From an uncultured Lachnospiraceae bacterium (GTDB taxonomy: Bacteria > Bacillota > Clostridia > Lachnospirales > Lachnospiraceae): a stretch of 64,000 nucleotides of DNA. The position numbers and the translations under genes are program-made. The first letter of the stretch is position 1; every line of letters starts with the position of its first letter. This document shows positions 55,122-64,000 of the stretch, piece after piece. Below the pieces are notes generated by a model. That model was not told the origin of the DNA. It ran no database searches and saw only the letters and a list, made by a program, of their open reading frames with translations. The stretch lies in the NCBI GenBank assembly GCA_947652735.1, contig CANTEG010000006.1:1-64000 (forward strand), given 5' to 3'.

Positions 55122-56309
55122 ATGAATTCTAATAATACAATGAACGACAATTACAGAAGGATAAACCAGATATCAGCCAAATGTATGAGGGTTATTGTTT
55201 TAATGCTGCTCATCATGTTTGGCTATTGCTATTTTACCACAGATATCGATTTGGCACTCCTTGTTATTTTCTTTGCGTCGTCTGTTATTATTGCACTAAT
55301 TCCGACATTGGTAGTAAATGTCTTTAAGTTTGATAGTTCTCCAATTACAAAACATGTGGTTATTATATGTATTTGTATTATAGCTACATTGATGCTTACG
55401 TTGTTTTCAACATATGCGTATCCGGTTATGCTTTTTCCGATACTTCTCGCATCTCTATATTACAATCAGACATTGGTGCTTTTTACATCGCTGCTTATGA
55501 CGTGCGGCATATTTATATCAGATATTTTTTCTCTTAAGTTCAGTGAATTTTTTATAGGCTGCAAATATGACAACATTGTAGATATTCTCATAGGTTGTAC
55601 GGTTCCACATATTCTTATTATATTTGGCATGTCTGTTGTTGCATACTTTATAGTGGAAAGAAATGCAATGATGATTAAGACAGCCGTAGATACTGCCGTA
55701 ACCATGCAGGATAATCAAAAGGGCCTTATCTATTCATTTGCTGAAATTAGTGAGAGCAAATCAAAATATACGGGAGAACACATAAAAAGAGTTGCAGAGT
55801 ACATGCGGGTGCTTGGAAAGGCATCTGGGTTTGAGGATGATTATGTGGAAAAGCTTGCAACCGCATCAATGATGCATGACATAGGTAAGCTGATGATAAG
55901 TGAGGAAATTCTTGATAAACCTGATAAGCTTACTGATGAAGAATATGAGATTATGAAGAACCATGTATTATATGGTGAGGCATTGCTGAAAAATTGTCCT
56001 GGTGAAATGCTCCATCTTGCATGTATCTTAGCAAAGGAACACCATGAGAGGTGGGATGGTTCAGGATATTTGGGAATGAAGGGCGAGGAAATAGCTTATA
56101 TAAGCCGTTTGATGGCAGTATGTGATGTTTTCGATGCACTTACGTCAGACAGATATTATAAAAAGGGATGGTCGTTGGAAGATACTTTTGACGAGATTGT
56201 ACGTCTCAGCGGAAAACATTTTGACCCAAAGGTTGTCAAGCTCTTTATTCAACATTATGATGAATTTAAGGCTATACATAACAAGATACCTGACAAACAA
56301 AAATACTAG
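55122..56309 (+). CDS. Membrane HD-GYP domain phosphodiesterase
   Basis: A 395-residue protein with about five transmembrane helices (within residues 20-190) and a cytoplasmic HD-GYP domain (about 205-385). The metal-binding motifs are MHDIGK (about 250-255) and HHERWDGSGY (about 308-317); the Pro of GYP is Leu here. Such proteins break down cyclic di-GMP or related dinucleotides. No separate sensor domain is seen, so the membrane part is probably the sensor. It lies 6 nt after rsfS without a clear ribosome-binding site. Confidence 0.88.
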   Translation: MNSNNTMNDNYRRINQISAKCMRVIVLMLLIMFGYCYFTTDIDLALLVIFFASSVIIALIPTLVVNVFKFDSSPITKHVVIICICIIATLMLTLFSTYAYPVMLFPILLASLYYNQTLVLFTSLLMTCGIFISDIFSLKFSEFFIGCKYDNIVDILIGCTVPHILIIFGMSVVAYFIVERNAMMIKTAVDTAVTMQDNQKGLIYSFAEISESKSKYTGEHIKRVAEYMRVLGKASGFEDDYVEKLATASMMHDIGKLMISEEILDKPDKLTDEEYEIMKNHVLYGEALLKNCPGEMLHLACILAKEHHERWDGSGYLGMKGEEIAYISRLMAVCDVFDALTSDRYYKKGWSLEDTFDEIVRLSGKHFDPKVVKLFIQHYDEFKAIHNKIPDKQKY

Positions 56310-56329
56310 CTGTGTGCCGGAGGTATATG

Positions 56330-56659
56330 ATGTTCAGAGTAATAAATGAATATATGAGTAAGGTCAATTTACAGTCAAATGACCAGATTAGAAACAGATT
56401 AATTACATACTTGGATAAGTGTGAGGATATTGATTATTATACTGTTACCGTAAATTACAATATATATGTTGTGGATATCAGGGTGAAGGAGTATGCAATC
56501 GAGTACGCGGAAAAAATATTTAAGGATTTTAACCGTGACATTGCTTATCCTTATTCGGCGTTGTATGTAAGATTCAATGAAGGAACGTGTGTAAGATACA
56601 GATATCTTACATCAAAAGAAAATAAAGACGCATTTTATTGCGATATAATTATAAGTTAG
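56330..56659 (+). CDS. Small hypothetical protein
   Basis: A 109-residue protein I do not recognise. It has no signal peptide or membrane helix, is rich in Tyr, Asp and Asn, and alternates strands and helices (YTVTVNYNIYVVDIRV, EYAIEYAEKIF), suggesting a small alpha/beta fold. ATG 56330 lies 6 nt after CGGAGG; ATG 56327 is also possible. It sits between the HD-GYP gene and an MIF homologue with 13-20 nt gaps and is probably co-transcribed with them. Coding is supported by the ribosome-binding site and tight spacing, not by homology. Confidence 0.6.
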   Translation: MFRVINEYMSKVNLQSNDQIRNRLITYLDKCEDIDYYTVTVNYNIYVVDIRVKEYAIEYAEKIFKDFNRDIAYPYSALYVRFNEGTCVRYRYLTSKENKDAFYCDIIIS

Positions 56660-56672
56660 AGGAGGATTTTTT

Positions 56673-57017
56673 ATGCCGTTTATTAATTCAAAGGTAAGTA
56701 CAAAAGTTACTAAGGAGCAGGAAAACGAGATAAAAACCATGCTTGCACAGGCAGCACAGGAGGTACTTGGCAAAGGTGAAAACTGGCTTATGGTAGGGAT
56801 TGAGCCTGAATGTACCCTATATTTCAGGGGAGATGACAGCCAGCCGACGGCATTTGTTGATGTTAGCATTTACGGTGGTGAAAATAAGCAGGCGTTTAGT
56901 GCCTTTACAGGCAGGGTGTGTGATATATTGAATCAGGTGTTAGGTATTTCACGTGACCGTGTGTATGTAAAGTATTATGCAACTTCAAATTGGGGTTGGA
57001 ACGGTTCCAATTTCTAA
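56673..57017 (+). CDS. MIF/phenylpyruvate tautomerase-like protein
   Basis: A 114-residue tautomerase-superfamily protein of the MIF type. After removal of Met the catalytic N-terminal proline (PFINSKVS) is exposed. The body has the MIF-like pattern of GENWLMVGIEPECTLYFRGD, a central helix in FSAFTGRVCDIL, and a C-terminal WGWNGSNF, close to the end of eukaryotic MIF. Substrate unknown. GAGGAGG precedes the start. Bacterial MIF homologues are less common than the short 4-oxalocrotonate tautomerase form. Confidence 0.88.
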   Translation: MPFINSKVSTKVTKEQENEIKTMLAQAAQEVLGKGENWLMVGIEPECTLYFRGDDSQPTAFVDVSIYGGENKQAFSAFTGRVCDILNQVLGISRDRVYVKYYATSNWGWNGSNF

Positions 57018-57043
57018 TTTAAGGAAAAAAATGAGGATGAAAT

Positions 57044-58525
57044 ATGAATAAAAAGCTTCTTATTGTAATCATAGTTCAGCTTTTGATTGTGCTGTTTTTC
57101 CTTGGTATTCTTGTGGGGAAAAAGCTGGGAAGTAAAAACGAAAGGGAAAGCAATACGGATGCCGTTTCGACTGCTGCCACAACAGCGGAAGAAAATTCAG
57201 GCGGAGATGATGTTACATCTGCGGAAACACAAAAACAGCCGGAGCAGACAGCGGGTGATGACGTGACGGTTGACCGTGACGTGGATTACGGGGCAATGGA
57301 TGTTCCCGAGCCGACAACTGATGACTGGCTTTTTGCAAAGGGCAGTAAGATTGTGGACAAGGATGGCAACGAGGTTTGGCTTACAGGAGTAAACTGGTTT
57401 GGATACAACACAGGTACCAATACGTTTGACGGACTGTGGGCATCCGACCTTAACAGGTCCATTCAAGAAATAGCAAATCATGGCTTTAACATCATCAGGA
57501 TTCCTATTTCTGCGGAGCTTATCTTATCGTGGTCAAAGGGAGAATATCCGGATGCTAACTTTAATCAGGCAACGAATGACTATCTGGTAGGCATGGACAG
57601 TCTTCAGATATTTGAGTATGTTATAGGACAATGCAGAGCCAATGGTCTTAAGCTTATCATTGACATACACAGTGCTGAGACAAATGCAAGCGGACATACG
57701 GTTAATTTGTGGTATACCGATAAGATATCAACAAACGATTATCTTGCGTCGCTTTCCTGGATGGCGGACAGATACAAAAATGATGACACCATTTTGGTAT
57801 ACGACCTTAAAAATGAGCCGCACGGTAAGCCTTACGAGGGAACAGCTGCCGCAAAGTGGGATAACTCAAAGGATGCAAACAACTGGAAGTATGTTGCTGA
57901 ACAGGCCGCAAACGCTGTATTGGAGAAAAATCCAAATGTACTTGTATTTGTTGAGGGCATAGAAATTTATCCTACAGACATTAAGAAAAATGGTGATTTT
58001 TCATCCACCGATGAAAAAGATTATTACTTTAACTGGTGGGGTGGAAATTTGAGAGGTGTTGCCGATAATCCTGTTAATTTGGGAAAATACCAGGATAAGC
58101 TTGTATATTCACCCCATGACTATGGACCGACGGTTTACGAACAGCCGTGGTTTCAGGGTGATTATGATTATGACAGCCTGATGAAGGACTGCTGGAAGGA
58201 TAATTGGTTTTACATATATGAGCAAAGTATTGCACCTCTGCATATAGGCGAATGGGGCGGCTTTATGACAGAGCCAAACATTACTTGGATGACCTATATG
58301 CGTCAGCTCATAAAGGAACACAGATTGCACCACACATTTTGGTGCTTTAATGCCAATTCCGGAGATACGGGCGGGCTGGTGCTTGACGACTTTACAACAT
58401 GGGACGAGGAAAAATATGCATTTGTAAAGGAAGTTTTATGGAGTGACAACGGAAAATTTATCGGACTTGACCACGAGATACCGCTTGGCATAAACGGTGT
58501 AAGTCTGGGGGATTATTATAACTAA
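57044..58525 (+). CDS. Membrane-anchored GH5 beta-glucanase
   Basis: A 493-residue extracellular glycoside hydrolase family 5 enzyme acting on cellulose or a related beta-glucan. An N-terminal membrane anchor (about 4-26) has no clear cleavage site, followed by an acidic Glu/Thr/Asp linker (about 30-90). The catalytic domain (about 95-480) has acid/base Glu258 in KNEPHG and nucleophile Glu403 in GEWGG, with the substrate-site motif IDIHSAE. No carbohydrate-binding module is visible. It differs in sequence from the large GH5 at 6.7 kb and so is not a recent copy. GAGG precedes the start. Confidence 0.9.
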   Translation: MNKKLLIVIIVQLLIVLFFLGILVGKKLGSKNERESNTDAVSTAATTAEENSGGDDVTSAETQKQPEQTAGDDVTVDRDVDYGAMDVPEPTTDDWLFAKGSKIVDKDGNEVWLTGVNWFGYNTGTNTFDGLWASDLNRSIQEIANHGFNIIRIPISAELILSWSKGEYPDANFNQATNDYLVGMDSLQIFEYVIGQCRANGLKLIIDIHSAETNASGHTVNLWYTDKISTNDYLASLSWMADRYKNDDTILVYDLKNEPHGKPYEGTAAAKWDNSKDANNWKYVAEQAANAVLEKNPNVLVFVEGIEIYPTDIKKNGDFSSTDEKDYYFNWWGGNLRGVADNPVNLGKYQDKLVYSPHDYGPTVYEQPWFQGDYDYDSLMKDCWKDNWFYIYEQSIAPLHIGEWGGFMTEPNITWMTYMRQLIKEHRLHHTFWCFNANSGDTGGLVLDDFTTWDEEKYAFVKEVLWSDNGKFIGLDHEIPLGINGVSLGDYYN

Positions 58526-58553
58526 TAAAAACATATATAAAGGAGACAAAAAA

Positions 58554-60095
58554 ATGAGTAGAAAACCTGTAGTTTTAATGGTACTTGACGGATATGGCTT
58601 AAGTGACAAGACAGAGGGAAATGCGATAGCACTTGCAAATACTCCTGTTATGGATAAGCTTATGGCAGAGGCAGCTTTTGCAAAAGGAAATGCTTCGGGA
58701 CTTCATGTAGGACTTCCTGACGGACAAATGGGTAATTCCGAGGTTGGCCATATGAATATTGGAGCAGGAAGAATCATATATCAGGAGCTTACAAGAATTA
58801 CGAAATCTATTGAAGATGGGGATTTCTTCGAAAATGAGGAAATGCTTGAGGCAATCAATAATTGTAAGAAAAATAATTCAGACCTTCACCTTTGGGGTCT
58901 GCTCTCAGACGGAGGCGTTCACAGCCACAATACACATCTTTATGCAATACTTGAGCTTTGCAAGAGACAGGGACTTTCAAATGTGTATGTTCATCCATTC
59001 TTTGATGGAAGGGATACACCTCCTGCGTCAGGAAAGGGATATCTTGAGGAACTTATTGAAAAAATGAAAGAAATCGGTGTTGGTAAGGTCGCTTCCATGT
59101 CAGGACGTTACTACGCTATGGACAGAGATAACAGATGGGACAGAGTGGAGCTTGCATACAAGTCACTTGTAACAGGCGAGGGTGTACAGGCGGAAGATCC
59201 TGTTGCAGCTATGCAGGAGTCATATGATAAAGAGGTATTTGACGAGTTCGTGCTTCCGACTGTTATTACAGAAAATGGAAAGCCTGTATCATTAGTAAAG
59301 CCGAATGACTCTGTTATATTCTTCAATTTCAGACCTGACAGGGCAAGAGAGATAACAAGAGCGTTCTGCTGTGATGATTTTGATGGATTTGAAAGACCAA
59401 ATGGACGTATGCCGCTTGTATATGTATGCTTCAAGGATTATGATGAGGCAATTCCAAACAAGCTTGTGGCATTTAAAAAAGAGGATGTTGCCAATACATT
59501 TGGCGAGTATCTTGCAGCCTGTGGTAAGACACAGCTCAGACTTGCTGAGACAGAGAAGTATGCACACGTAACATTCTTCTTTAACGGTGGTGTTGAGGAG
59601 CCGAACAAGGAGGAGTACAGAACACTTGTTAAGTCACCTGCCGTTGCAACCTATGACCTTCAGCCAGAGATGAGCGCACCGGAGGTTGGTGTAAATCTTG
59701 TTGACGCGATCAAATCAGATAAATATGATGTCATTATTATCAACTTTGCAAACCCTGACATGGTCGGACATACAGGTATTATCCCTGCTGCCATAAAGGC
59801 TGTTGAGCGTGTTGACCAATGTGTGGGAGCTGCCGTTGATGCAGTGACAGAAGTTGGTGGTGTACTCTTTATATGTGCAGACCACGGCAATGCTGAGCAG
59901 ATGATTAACTATGAGACAGGTGCACCGCATACGGCACATACTACAAATCCTGTTCCGTTTATTTTATACAACTATGAGGACGGTGTGAAACTTCGTGAGG
60001 GCGGATGTCTTGCAGATATCGTACCGACGCTGCTTGAAATTCTTGAACTTCCTCAACCAAAGGAAATGACAGGTAAGTCTCTTATAGTAAAATAA
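58554..60095 (+). CDS. gpmI: Phosphoglycerate mutase, cofactor-independent
   Basis: A 513-residue manganese enzyme interconverting 3- and 2-phosphoglycerate in glycolysis. The phosphoryl-carrier serine is Ser62 (GNSEVGHMNIG). Metal-ligand segments are DGYGLSD at the N-terminus, FNFRPDRAREIT, and VGHTG and CADHGNAE near the C-terminus. The start has AAGGAGA. Enolase, the next step in the pathway, begins 3.7 kb downstream. Confidence 0.97.
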   Translation: MSRKPVVLMVLDGYGLSDKTEGNAIALANTPVMDKLMAEAAFAKGNASGLHVGLPDGQMGNSEVGHMNIGAGRIIYQELTRITKSIEDGDFFENEEMLEAINNCKKNNSDLHLWGLLSDGGVHSHNTHLYAILELCKRQGLSNVYVHPFFDGRDTPPASGKGYLEELIEKMKEIGVGKVASMSGRYYAMDRDNRWDRVELAYKSLVTGEGVQAEDPVAAMQESYDKEVFDEFVLPTVITENGKPVSLVKPNDSVIFFNFRPDRAREITRAFCCDDFDGFERPNGRMPLVYVCFKDYDEAIPNKLVAFKKEDVANTFGEYLAACGKTQLRLAETEKYAHVTFFFNGGVEEPNKEEYRTLVKSPAVATYDLQPEMSAPEVGVNLVDAIKSDKYDVIIINFANPDMVGHTGIIPAAIKAVERVDQCVGAAVDAVTEVGGVLFICADHGNAEQMINYETGAPHTAHTTNPVPFILYNYEDGVKLREGGCLADIVPTLLEILELPQPKEMTGKSLIVK

Positions 60096-60129
60096 TCTGA
60101 TTTGACAAAAGAGAAAGAGAGAATACAAG

Positions 60130-60543
60130 ATGAAAAAGTTTTTGAGAGAATTTAAAGAGTTTGCACTAAAAGGGAATGTAATGGATCTTGCAATTGGTGT
60201 TATCATTGGTGCGGCTTTTCAAAGTATTGTAACATCATTTACAGAGAGCTTTATTAATCCTCTGATTAACAGCATCGGTGGTGCGGAGGTTGCAGGACAT
60301 ATTGAAATTTTCAATACAGGACAATATATTGAATATGGTGCATTTTTAACTGCTATTATTAACTTTCTCATAATGGCACTTGTGCTTTTTCTTATGATGA
60401 AGGGTATCAATAAGCTTATGAGTGTCGGAAAGAAAACGGAAACTGTTGAGGAAGAAAAGACAACAAAGCTTTGTAGATATTGTAAGTCAGAGATACACAT
60501 TGAGGCTGTAAAATGCCCGCATTGTACATCTGACGTGGAGTAG
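60130..60543 (+). CDS. mscL: Large-conductance mechanosensitive channel with zinc ribbon
   Basis: A 137-residue membrane channel that opens under osmotic down-shock. The N-terminal helix and first transmembrane segment (FKEFALKGNVMDLAIGVIIG) match MscL, and a second segment lies at about 73-95. Unlike standard MscL, the C-terminus carries a short zinc ribbon (CRYC at 115-118 and CPHC at 129-132) after a Lys/Glu linker. A clear terminator follows. Gap to gpmI is 34 nt. Confidence 0.92.
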   Translation: MKKFLREFKEFALKGNVMDLAIGVIIGAAFQSIVTSFTESFINPLINSIGGAEVAGHIEIFNTGQYIEYGAFLTAIINFLIMALVLFLMMKGINKLMSVGKKTETVEEEKTTKLCRYCKSEIHIEAVKCPHCTSDVE

Positions 60544-60582
60544 CTGACAGGATGATGTCTGTTTCAGGTGTTATTTAGTTAT

Positions 60583-60627
60583 TAAAAAAAGAGTCATTGC
60601 ATACCTAAATGTAATGACTCTTTTTTA
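60583..60627 (+). terminator. Intrinsic terminator after mscL
   Basis: AAAAAGAGTCATT pairs perfectly with AATGACTCTTTTT around a loop of about 13 nt, followed by the T run at 60621-60626. The A run on the 5' side makes it potentially bidirectional. Confidence 0.9.
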
Positions 60628-60635
60628 CTTTATAA

Positions 60636-60659
60636 AGAGTGCTGAAAGCACTTTGTTCT
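60636..60659. repeat. Short hairpin repeat (second copy)
   Basis: AGTGC and GCACT pair around a TGAAA loop, flanked by AGAG and TTTGTTCT. It matches the element at 10712-10736 in flanks and loop, while the stem bases differ but still pair. It lies just after the mscL terminator. The remaining ~120 nt before the next gene hold only a promoter. Confidence 0.5.
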
Positions 60660-60697
60660 AAAGATATAAAAATAGAAGAATGATATATTTCACTTGT

Positions 60698-60727
60698 TTG
60701 AACTGTAAAAATAATGTAATATATAAT
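60698..60727 (+). promoter_or_regulatory. Promoter for the propeller/HD-GYP gene
   Basis: TTGAAC (60698-60703) and a perfect TATAAT (60722-60727) are separated by 18 bp, about 55 nt before the start at 60781. Confidence 0.65.
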
Positions 60728-60780
60728 AAGGTATTTTCAACCATTCATAAATAAATTAAATTATGGAAACGGAGATTGAT

Positions 60781-63708
60781 ATGAAACCAAAATTCAGGCG
60801 CTTCAATGTTTTTATTAGTTTGATTATTATTTGTTTTATCATTATTTCATATGGAAGTTTTAATGTGCTGGCAACAGATGATGAAGCTCCGTTAGTAAAG
60901 ACGGTATTTAACGAGAGAAACGGACTGCCTACGGGAGAGGCAAATGATATTTTGCAGACTGCTGACGGCTATATATGGATAGGAAGTTATGGCGGGTTAA
61001 TCCGTTATGACGGTACGGAGTTTCGCAATTACAGTGCAGAGGGAATTTTGCCGTCCTCATCTGTGAGAAGTATTTTTGAGGACTCAAAGCAAAGACTTTG
61101 GATTGGTACAAATGATGCAGGTATATTTATTATGGAAAATGGGGAAATTGTAAAACCTGAGGGACAGCCTGCGGATACATTTCTCTGTGTAAGAGGCTTT
61201 GCTGAGGCCCCTGACGGGACAATTTATGCTGCATCAACAACAGGAGTTTGTGAGATTAAAAACGGAGTAATGAATATATATTCATGTGATGAGGTGGCAG
61301 GAAAATCCTTTTATTCTTTAGGCGTAGACTGCTACGAACGTCTTTGGGCGGTAAATAATGACGGCTGCTGTGTGGTACTTCAGGACGGAAAGGCGTTAAA
61401 TGTTGTAAGTTTCGATGATTTTGCTAATAATAAAGATGAAACAATTTACAGCGTAACAGGCTGTTTGGATGGTTCAATCTATATCGGAGGCTCCCACAGT
61501 GATATTCTGCGTTTAGAGTTTTCGGGAACAGGCTTTACAGACACTGATATAAAGGTTATGGGGTATGAACCTGATATACTTTATATTGTCAATAATTTAA
61601 GGGAGGTTGAATCCGGAATCATTGCTGCTTCAGGTTCACAAAACGTCGCCTTTTTGGATTCAGATGGTAATGTACTTAGGGAAGTTGAGGCAATTGACGT
61701 AAATAATTCAATTGTTGATTATATGGGAAATATATGGCTCGCTTCGGGAAGTCAGGGTGTTGTCAGATATGCGGAGGGTTGCTTTGGCACATATGCCCCT
61801 GATACATTTTCTGAGTTGAGTCTTAATGCAGTTGCCGTTTCGGATGGAAAGGTGTACGCGGGATTAAATTATGGAATTATTGTGGCAGATAGCAGGACAT
61901 CAGGTGATAACAGTACATTGTCAAAGGTTTTTGAACAGTTTGAGGGCATCAGGATAAGAGATATCATAGCGGATAAAAACGGTGATATCTGGATTGCGTC
62001 TTATTCTGATATGCCTGTTGTGTGTTTTCATCCTGATACATATAAAATGGATACCTATTCTGTTGAGGATGGGCTTGCAAATAACAAGGCAAGGGTTTTG
62101 TGTGAGCTTAAAGACGGAAGTATTGCAGTAGGCACACAAAACGGTATCAGTATTATAGAAGACGGAACAGTCAGGGAGAGCTATACTGACTTTGAACAGC
62201 CGTCTATATTGTGTATTCTTGAGCTTGAGGATGGAACACTTTTGCTTGGAAGTGACGGTAATGGTATATATGAGATTAAGGATGGAACTATAAAAACCCA
62301 CAGCTTTTCTGACGGTCTTTCGGAGGGGGTTGTACTTCGGATTTTACAAGATACGGAAAATAGCTTTTTTGTAAGTGCAGGAAGCAGTCTTTACTATATG
62401 AGAGACGGAAGCTTTGAAAAACTGACGGCTTTAAAAAAGGAAGCAGGCAGTATTTTTGATATGTACATGATGAACGGTAAGCTGTGGCTGCTTCAAAACA
62501 GTGGAATTTTGGAGATTGATAAGGAAAATCTGCTTTCGGGTGGTGACGGAAGCCCTGTGACCTATGGTTTTGACTATGGGATGACAGGTTCATTAAATGC
62601 AAACACCAGACACTGCCTTTTAGATGGCGTGCTTTATCTTGCAACAAGGAACGGCATAAGTGTATTTAGCTTTCAGGTGCCTGAAAATGTTCTTCCGATG
62701 GGTATTATAAATAATGTCGTGGTTGACAATGTTACATATGACCACCCGACTGATTTGACGGTAAAGGGAGATACAAACCGTATTACAATAAATTACGCTG
62801 CATTCGCATATGATAACATGTCTGATTTTAAGGTTGCCTATAAGCTTGAGGGCTTTGATGATAAAGAACATATGATTACCGATTCGGGAAACTCTATCAG
62901 TTATACAAACCTTCCTGGTGGAGAGTATGAGTTCAAGCTTCGTTTTTTTGTTCCGGGCAGTGATGAAAGCAAGGTTTACAGCTTTCATATTACAAAAGAA
63001 AAACGACTGATAGAGTACACATGGTTTGTTGTGGGAATGATGATTATTGGTATGGCTCTTATTATCGGAATTCTTACTTTAATTTACAGATTGAAGCTCA
63101 ATACGGCAAGAAAACGCCAGCAACAATACCATGAAATTTTGGTACAGTCACTGCTTACCTTTGCAGGTACCATTGATGCAAAGGATGCATATACAAATGA
63201 CCATTCTACCCATGTGGCAGAATATTCAAGGGAACTAGCAAAGCGTATGGGACTTTCTGAGGATGAGCAGGAGCATATTTATTATGTTGCGTTGCTCCAT
63301 GATATCGGGAAAATCGGAATTCCTGATGATATACTGAATAAGCCGGGTAAGCTGACAGATGAGGAATATGCCGTGATTAAAACGCATCCGCAAATAGGAG
63401 CGGATATATTAAAAAATTTCACATCGTTAAAAGGAATTGCAGATGGTGCCCATTATCACCATGAAAGATATGACGGCACAGGCTATTGTGAGGGCTTGGC
63501 AGGAGAGGACATTCCTCTGGTGGCACGTATTATTGCCGTTGCCGATACCTATGATGCCATGTCGAGTAAACGATGTTACCGTAAGTCACTTTCAACGGAA
63601 TTTATTAAAAATGAGCTAAAAAGTGTTGCAGGAACGCAGCTTGACCCTAATATTGTGCCATATATGCTGGATATTATTGCTGAAAAAGCGGAAAATGAAA
63701 CAAAGTAA
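60781..63708 (+). CDS. Sensor with extracellular beta-propeller, Y_Y_Y domain and HD-GYP output
   Basis: A 975-residue membrane receptor. An N-terminal signal/anchor (about 10-33) precedes a long outer region of reg_prop repeats (about 40-640; patterns DGYIWIGSYGG, RLWIGTNDAG, GDIWIASYSD) expected to form two seven-bladed propellers. A Y_Y_Y domain follows (about 650-735), then a transmembrane helix (about 748-770), a short coil and an HD-GYP domain (about 790-970) with LLHDIGK and HHERYDGTGY. This outer module usually sits on histidine kinases (hybrid two-component systems); here the output is a cyclic-dinucleotide phosphodiesterase. ATG 60781 has CGGAG 6 nt upstream; ATG 60763 lacks such a site. 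Confidence 0.88.
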   Translation: MKPKFRRFNVFISLIIICFIIISYGSFNVLATDDEAPLVKTVFNERNGLPTGEANDILQTADGYIWIGSYGGLIRYDGTEFRNYSAEGILPSSSVRSIFEDSKQRLWIGTNDAGIFIMENGEIVKPEGQPADTFLCVRGFAEAPDGTIYAASTTGVCEIKNGVMNIYSCDEVAGKSFYSLGVDCYERLWAVNNDGCCVVLQDGKALNVVSFDDFANNKDETIYSVTGCLDGSIYIGGSHSDILRLEFSGTGFTDTDIKVMGYEPDILYIVNNLREVESGIIAASGSQNVAFLDSDGNVLREVEAIDVNNSIVDYMGNIWLASGSQGVVRYAEGCFGTYAPDTFSELSLNAVAVSDGKVYAGLNYGIIVADSRTSGDNSTLSKVFEQFEGIRIRDIIADKNGDIWIASYSDMPVVCFHPDTYKMDTYSVEDGLANNKARVLCELKDGSIAVGTQNGISIIEDGTVRESYTDFEQPSILCILELEDGTLLLGSDGNGIYEIKDGTIKTHSFSDGLSEGVVLRILQDTENSFFVSAGSSLYYMRDGSFEKLTALKKEAGSIFDMYMMNGKLWLLQNSGILEIDKENLLSGGDGSPVTYGFDYGMTGSLNANTRHCLLDGVLYLATRNGISVFSFQVPENVLPMGIINNVVVDNVTYDHPTDLTVKGDTNRITINYAAFAYDNMSDFKVAYKLEGFDDKEHMITDSGNSISYTNLPGGEYEFKLRFFVPGSDESKVYSFHITKEKRLIEYTWFVVGMMIIGMALIIGILTLIYRLKLNTARKRQQQYHEILVQSLLTFAGTIDAKDAYTNDHSTHVAEYSRELAKRMGLSEDEQEHIYYVALLHDIGKIGIPDDILNKPGKLTDEEYAVIKTHPQIGADILKNFTSLKGIADGAHYHHERYDGTGYCEGLAGEDIPLVARIIAVADTYDAMSSKRCYRKSLSTEFIKNELKSVAGTQLDPNIVPYMLDIIAEKAENETK

Positions 63709-63813
63709 TGTATAAATATATCATAGTCTGCACATACTCTCATAAGAAAAGACAGAATTTCCAATTCTTACAAGGTTGTTAGTAATCTTGAAGACAGGAA
63801 GATTCTGAAATGA

Positions 63814-64000
<187 letters not shown>

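Overview
The window looks like an ordinary stretch of core chromosome from a low-GC anaerobic Firmicute of the class Clostridia, most likely family Lachnospiraceae (Butyrivibrio/Lachnospira/Coprococcus/Roseburia type). This rests on gene content and order: the ackA-rpmF-plsX-rnc-smc-ftsY run, the paired radical-SAM genes before an RNase E/G gene and the rplU-prp-rpmA-obg-yhbY-nadD-yqeK-rsfS run, a large FtsA-like protein downstream of polA-coaE, L27 with a cleavable N-terminal extension, AGGAGG ribosome-binding sites, and secreted GH5 cellulases carrying Big_2 domains. Genus and species cannot be fixed from the sequence alone. Every gene I can support lies on the + strand, as expected for a leading-strand arm. 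I see no tRNA or rRNA gene, insertion sequence, prophage or CRISPR array.

Layout. 0.1-3 kb: an XRE regulator with a possible palindromic operator, then a small PLDc_N membrane protein and an ABC-2 exporter. 3-4.5 kb: a PDZ/DUF512 Fe-S protein. 4.6-10.4 kb: two large secreted proteins, a papain-like protease and a multimodular GH5 cellulase, both with Big_2 domains. 10.4-13.6 kb: a promoter, TPP riboswitch and intrinsic terminator ahead of a thiamine-binding protein and a ThiXYZ-type ABC transporter. 13.6-23.4 kb: a phosphoesterase, an L,D-transpeptidase, methionine synthase without a reactivation domain, ilvN-ilvC, a second L,D-transpeptidase and a chemotaxis receptor. 23.5-31.2 kb: a zinc-finger membrane protein, polA, coaE, the FtsA-like protein and a diguanylate cyclase. 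31.2-40.3 kb: pta-ackA, rpmF, plsX, rnc, smc and ftsY. 40.3-49.6 kb: threonine deaminase, a RACo-like ASKHA ATPase, a NylB-like serine hydrolase, a YycJ-like hydrolase, the ACT and PFL-family pair, and two radical-SAM-linked genes. 49.6-55.1 kb: an RNase G-like protein, the L21 leader with rplU-prp-rpmA, and obg to rsfS. 55.1-64 kb: an HD-GYP protein, a small unknown gene, an MIF homologue, a membrane-anchored GH5 enzyme, gpmI, mscL with a zinc ribbon, a beta-propeller/HD-GYP receptor and the start of eno.

How the genes work together: acetate and ATP formation (pta-ackA) and lower glycolysis (gpmI, eno) fit a saccharolytic fermenter that degrades beta-glucans outside the cell. One cyclase and two HD-GYP proteins would make and break cyclic di-GMP. 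Translation and ribosome assembly genes are grouped around obg. Nothing here is clearly a new system. The points most worth a second look are the domain variants: MetH without a reactivation domain together with a free-standing RACo-like ATPase, the FtsA-like protein with a long C-terminal extension, the propeller/HD-GYP fusion, MscL with a zinc ribbon, and a short hairpin repeat found at two distant sites.
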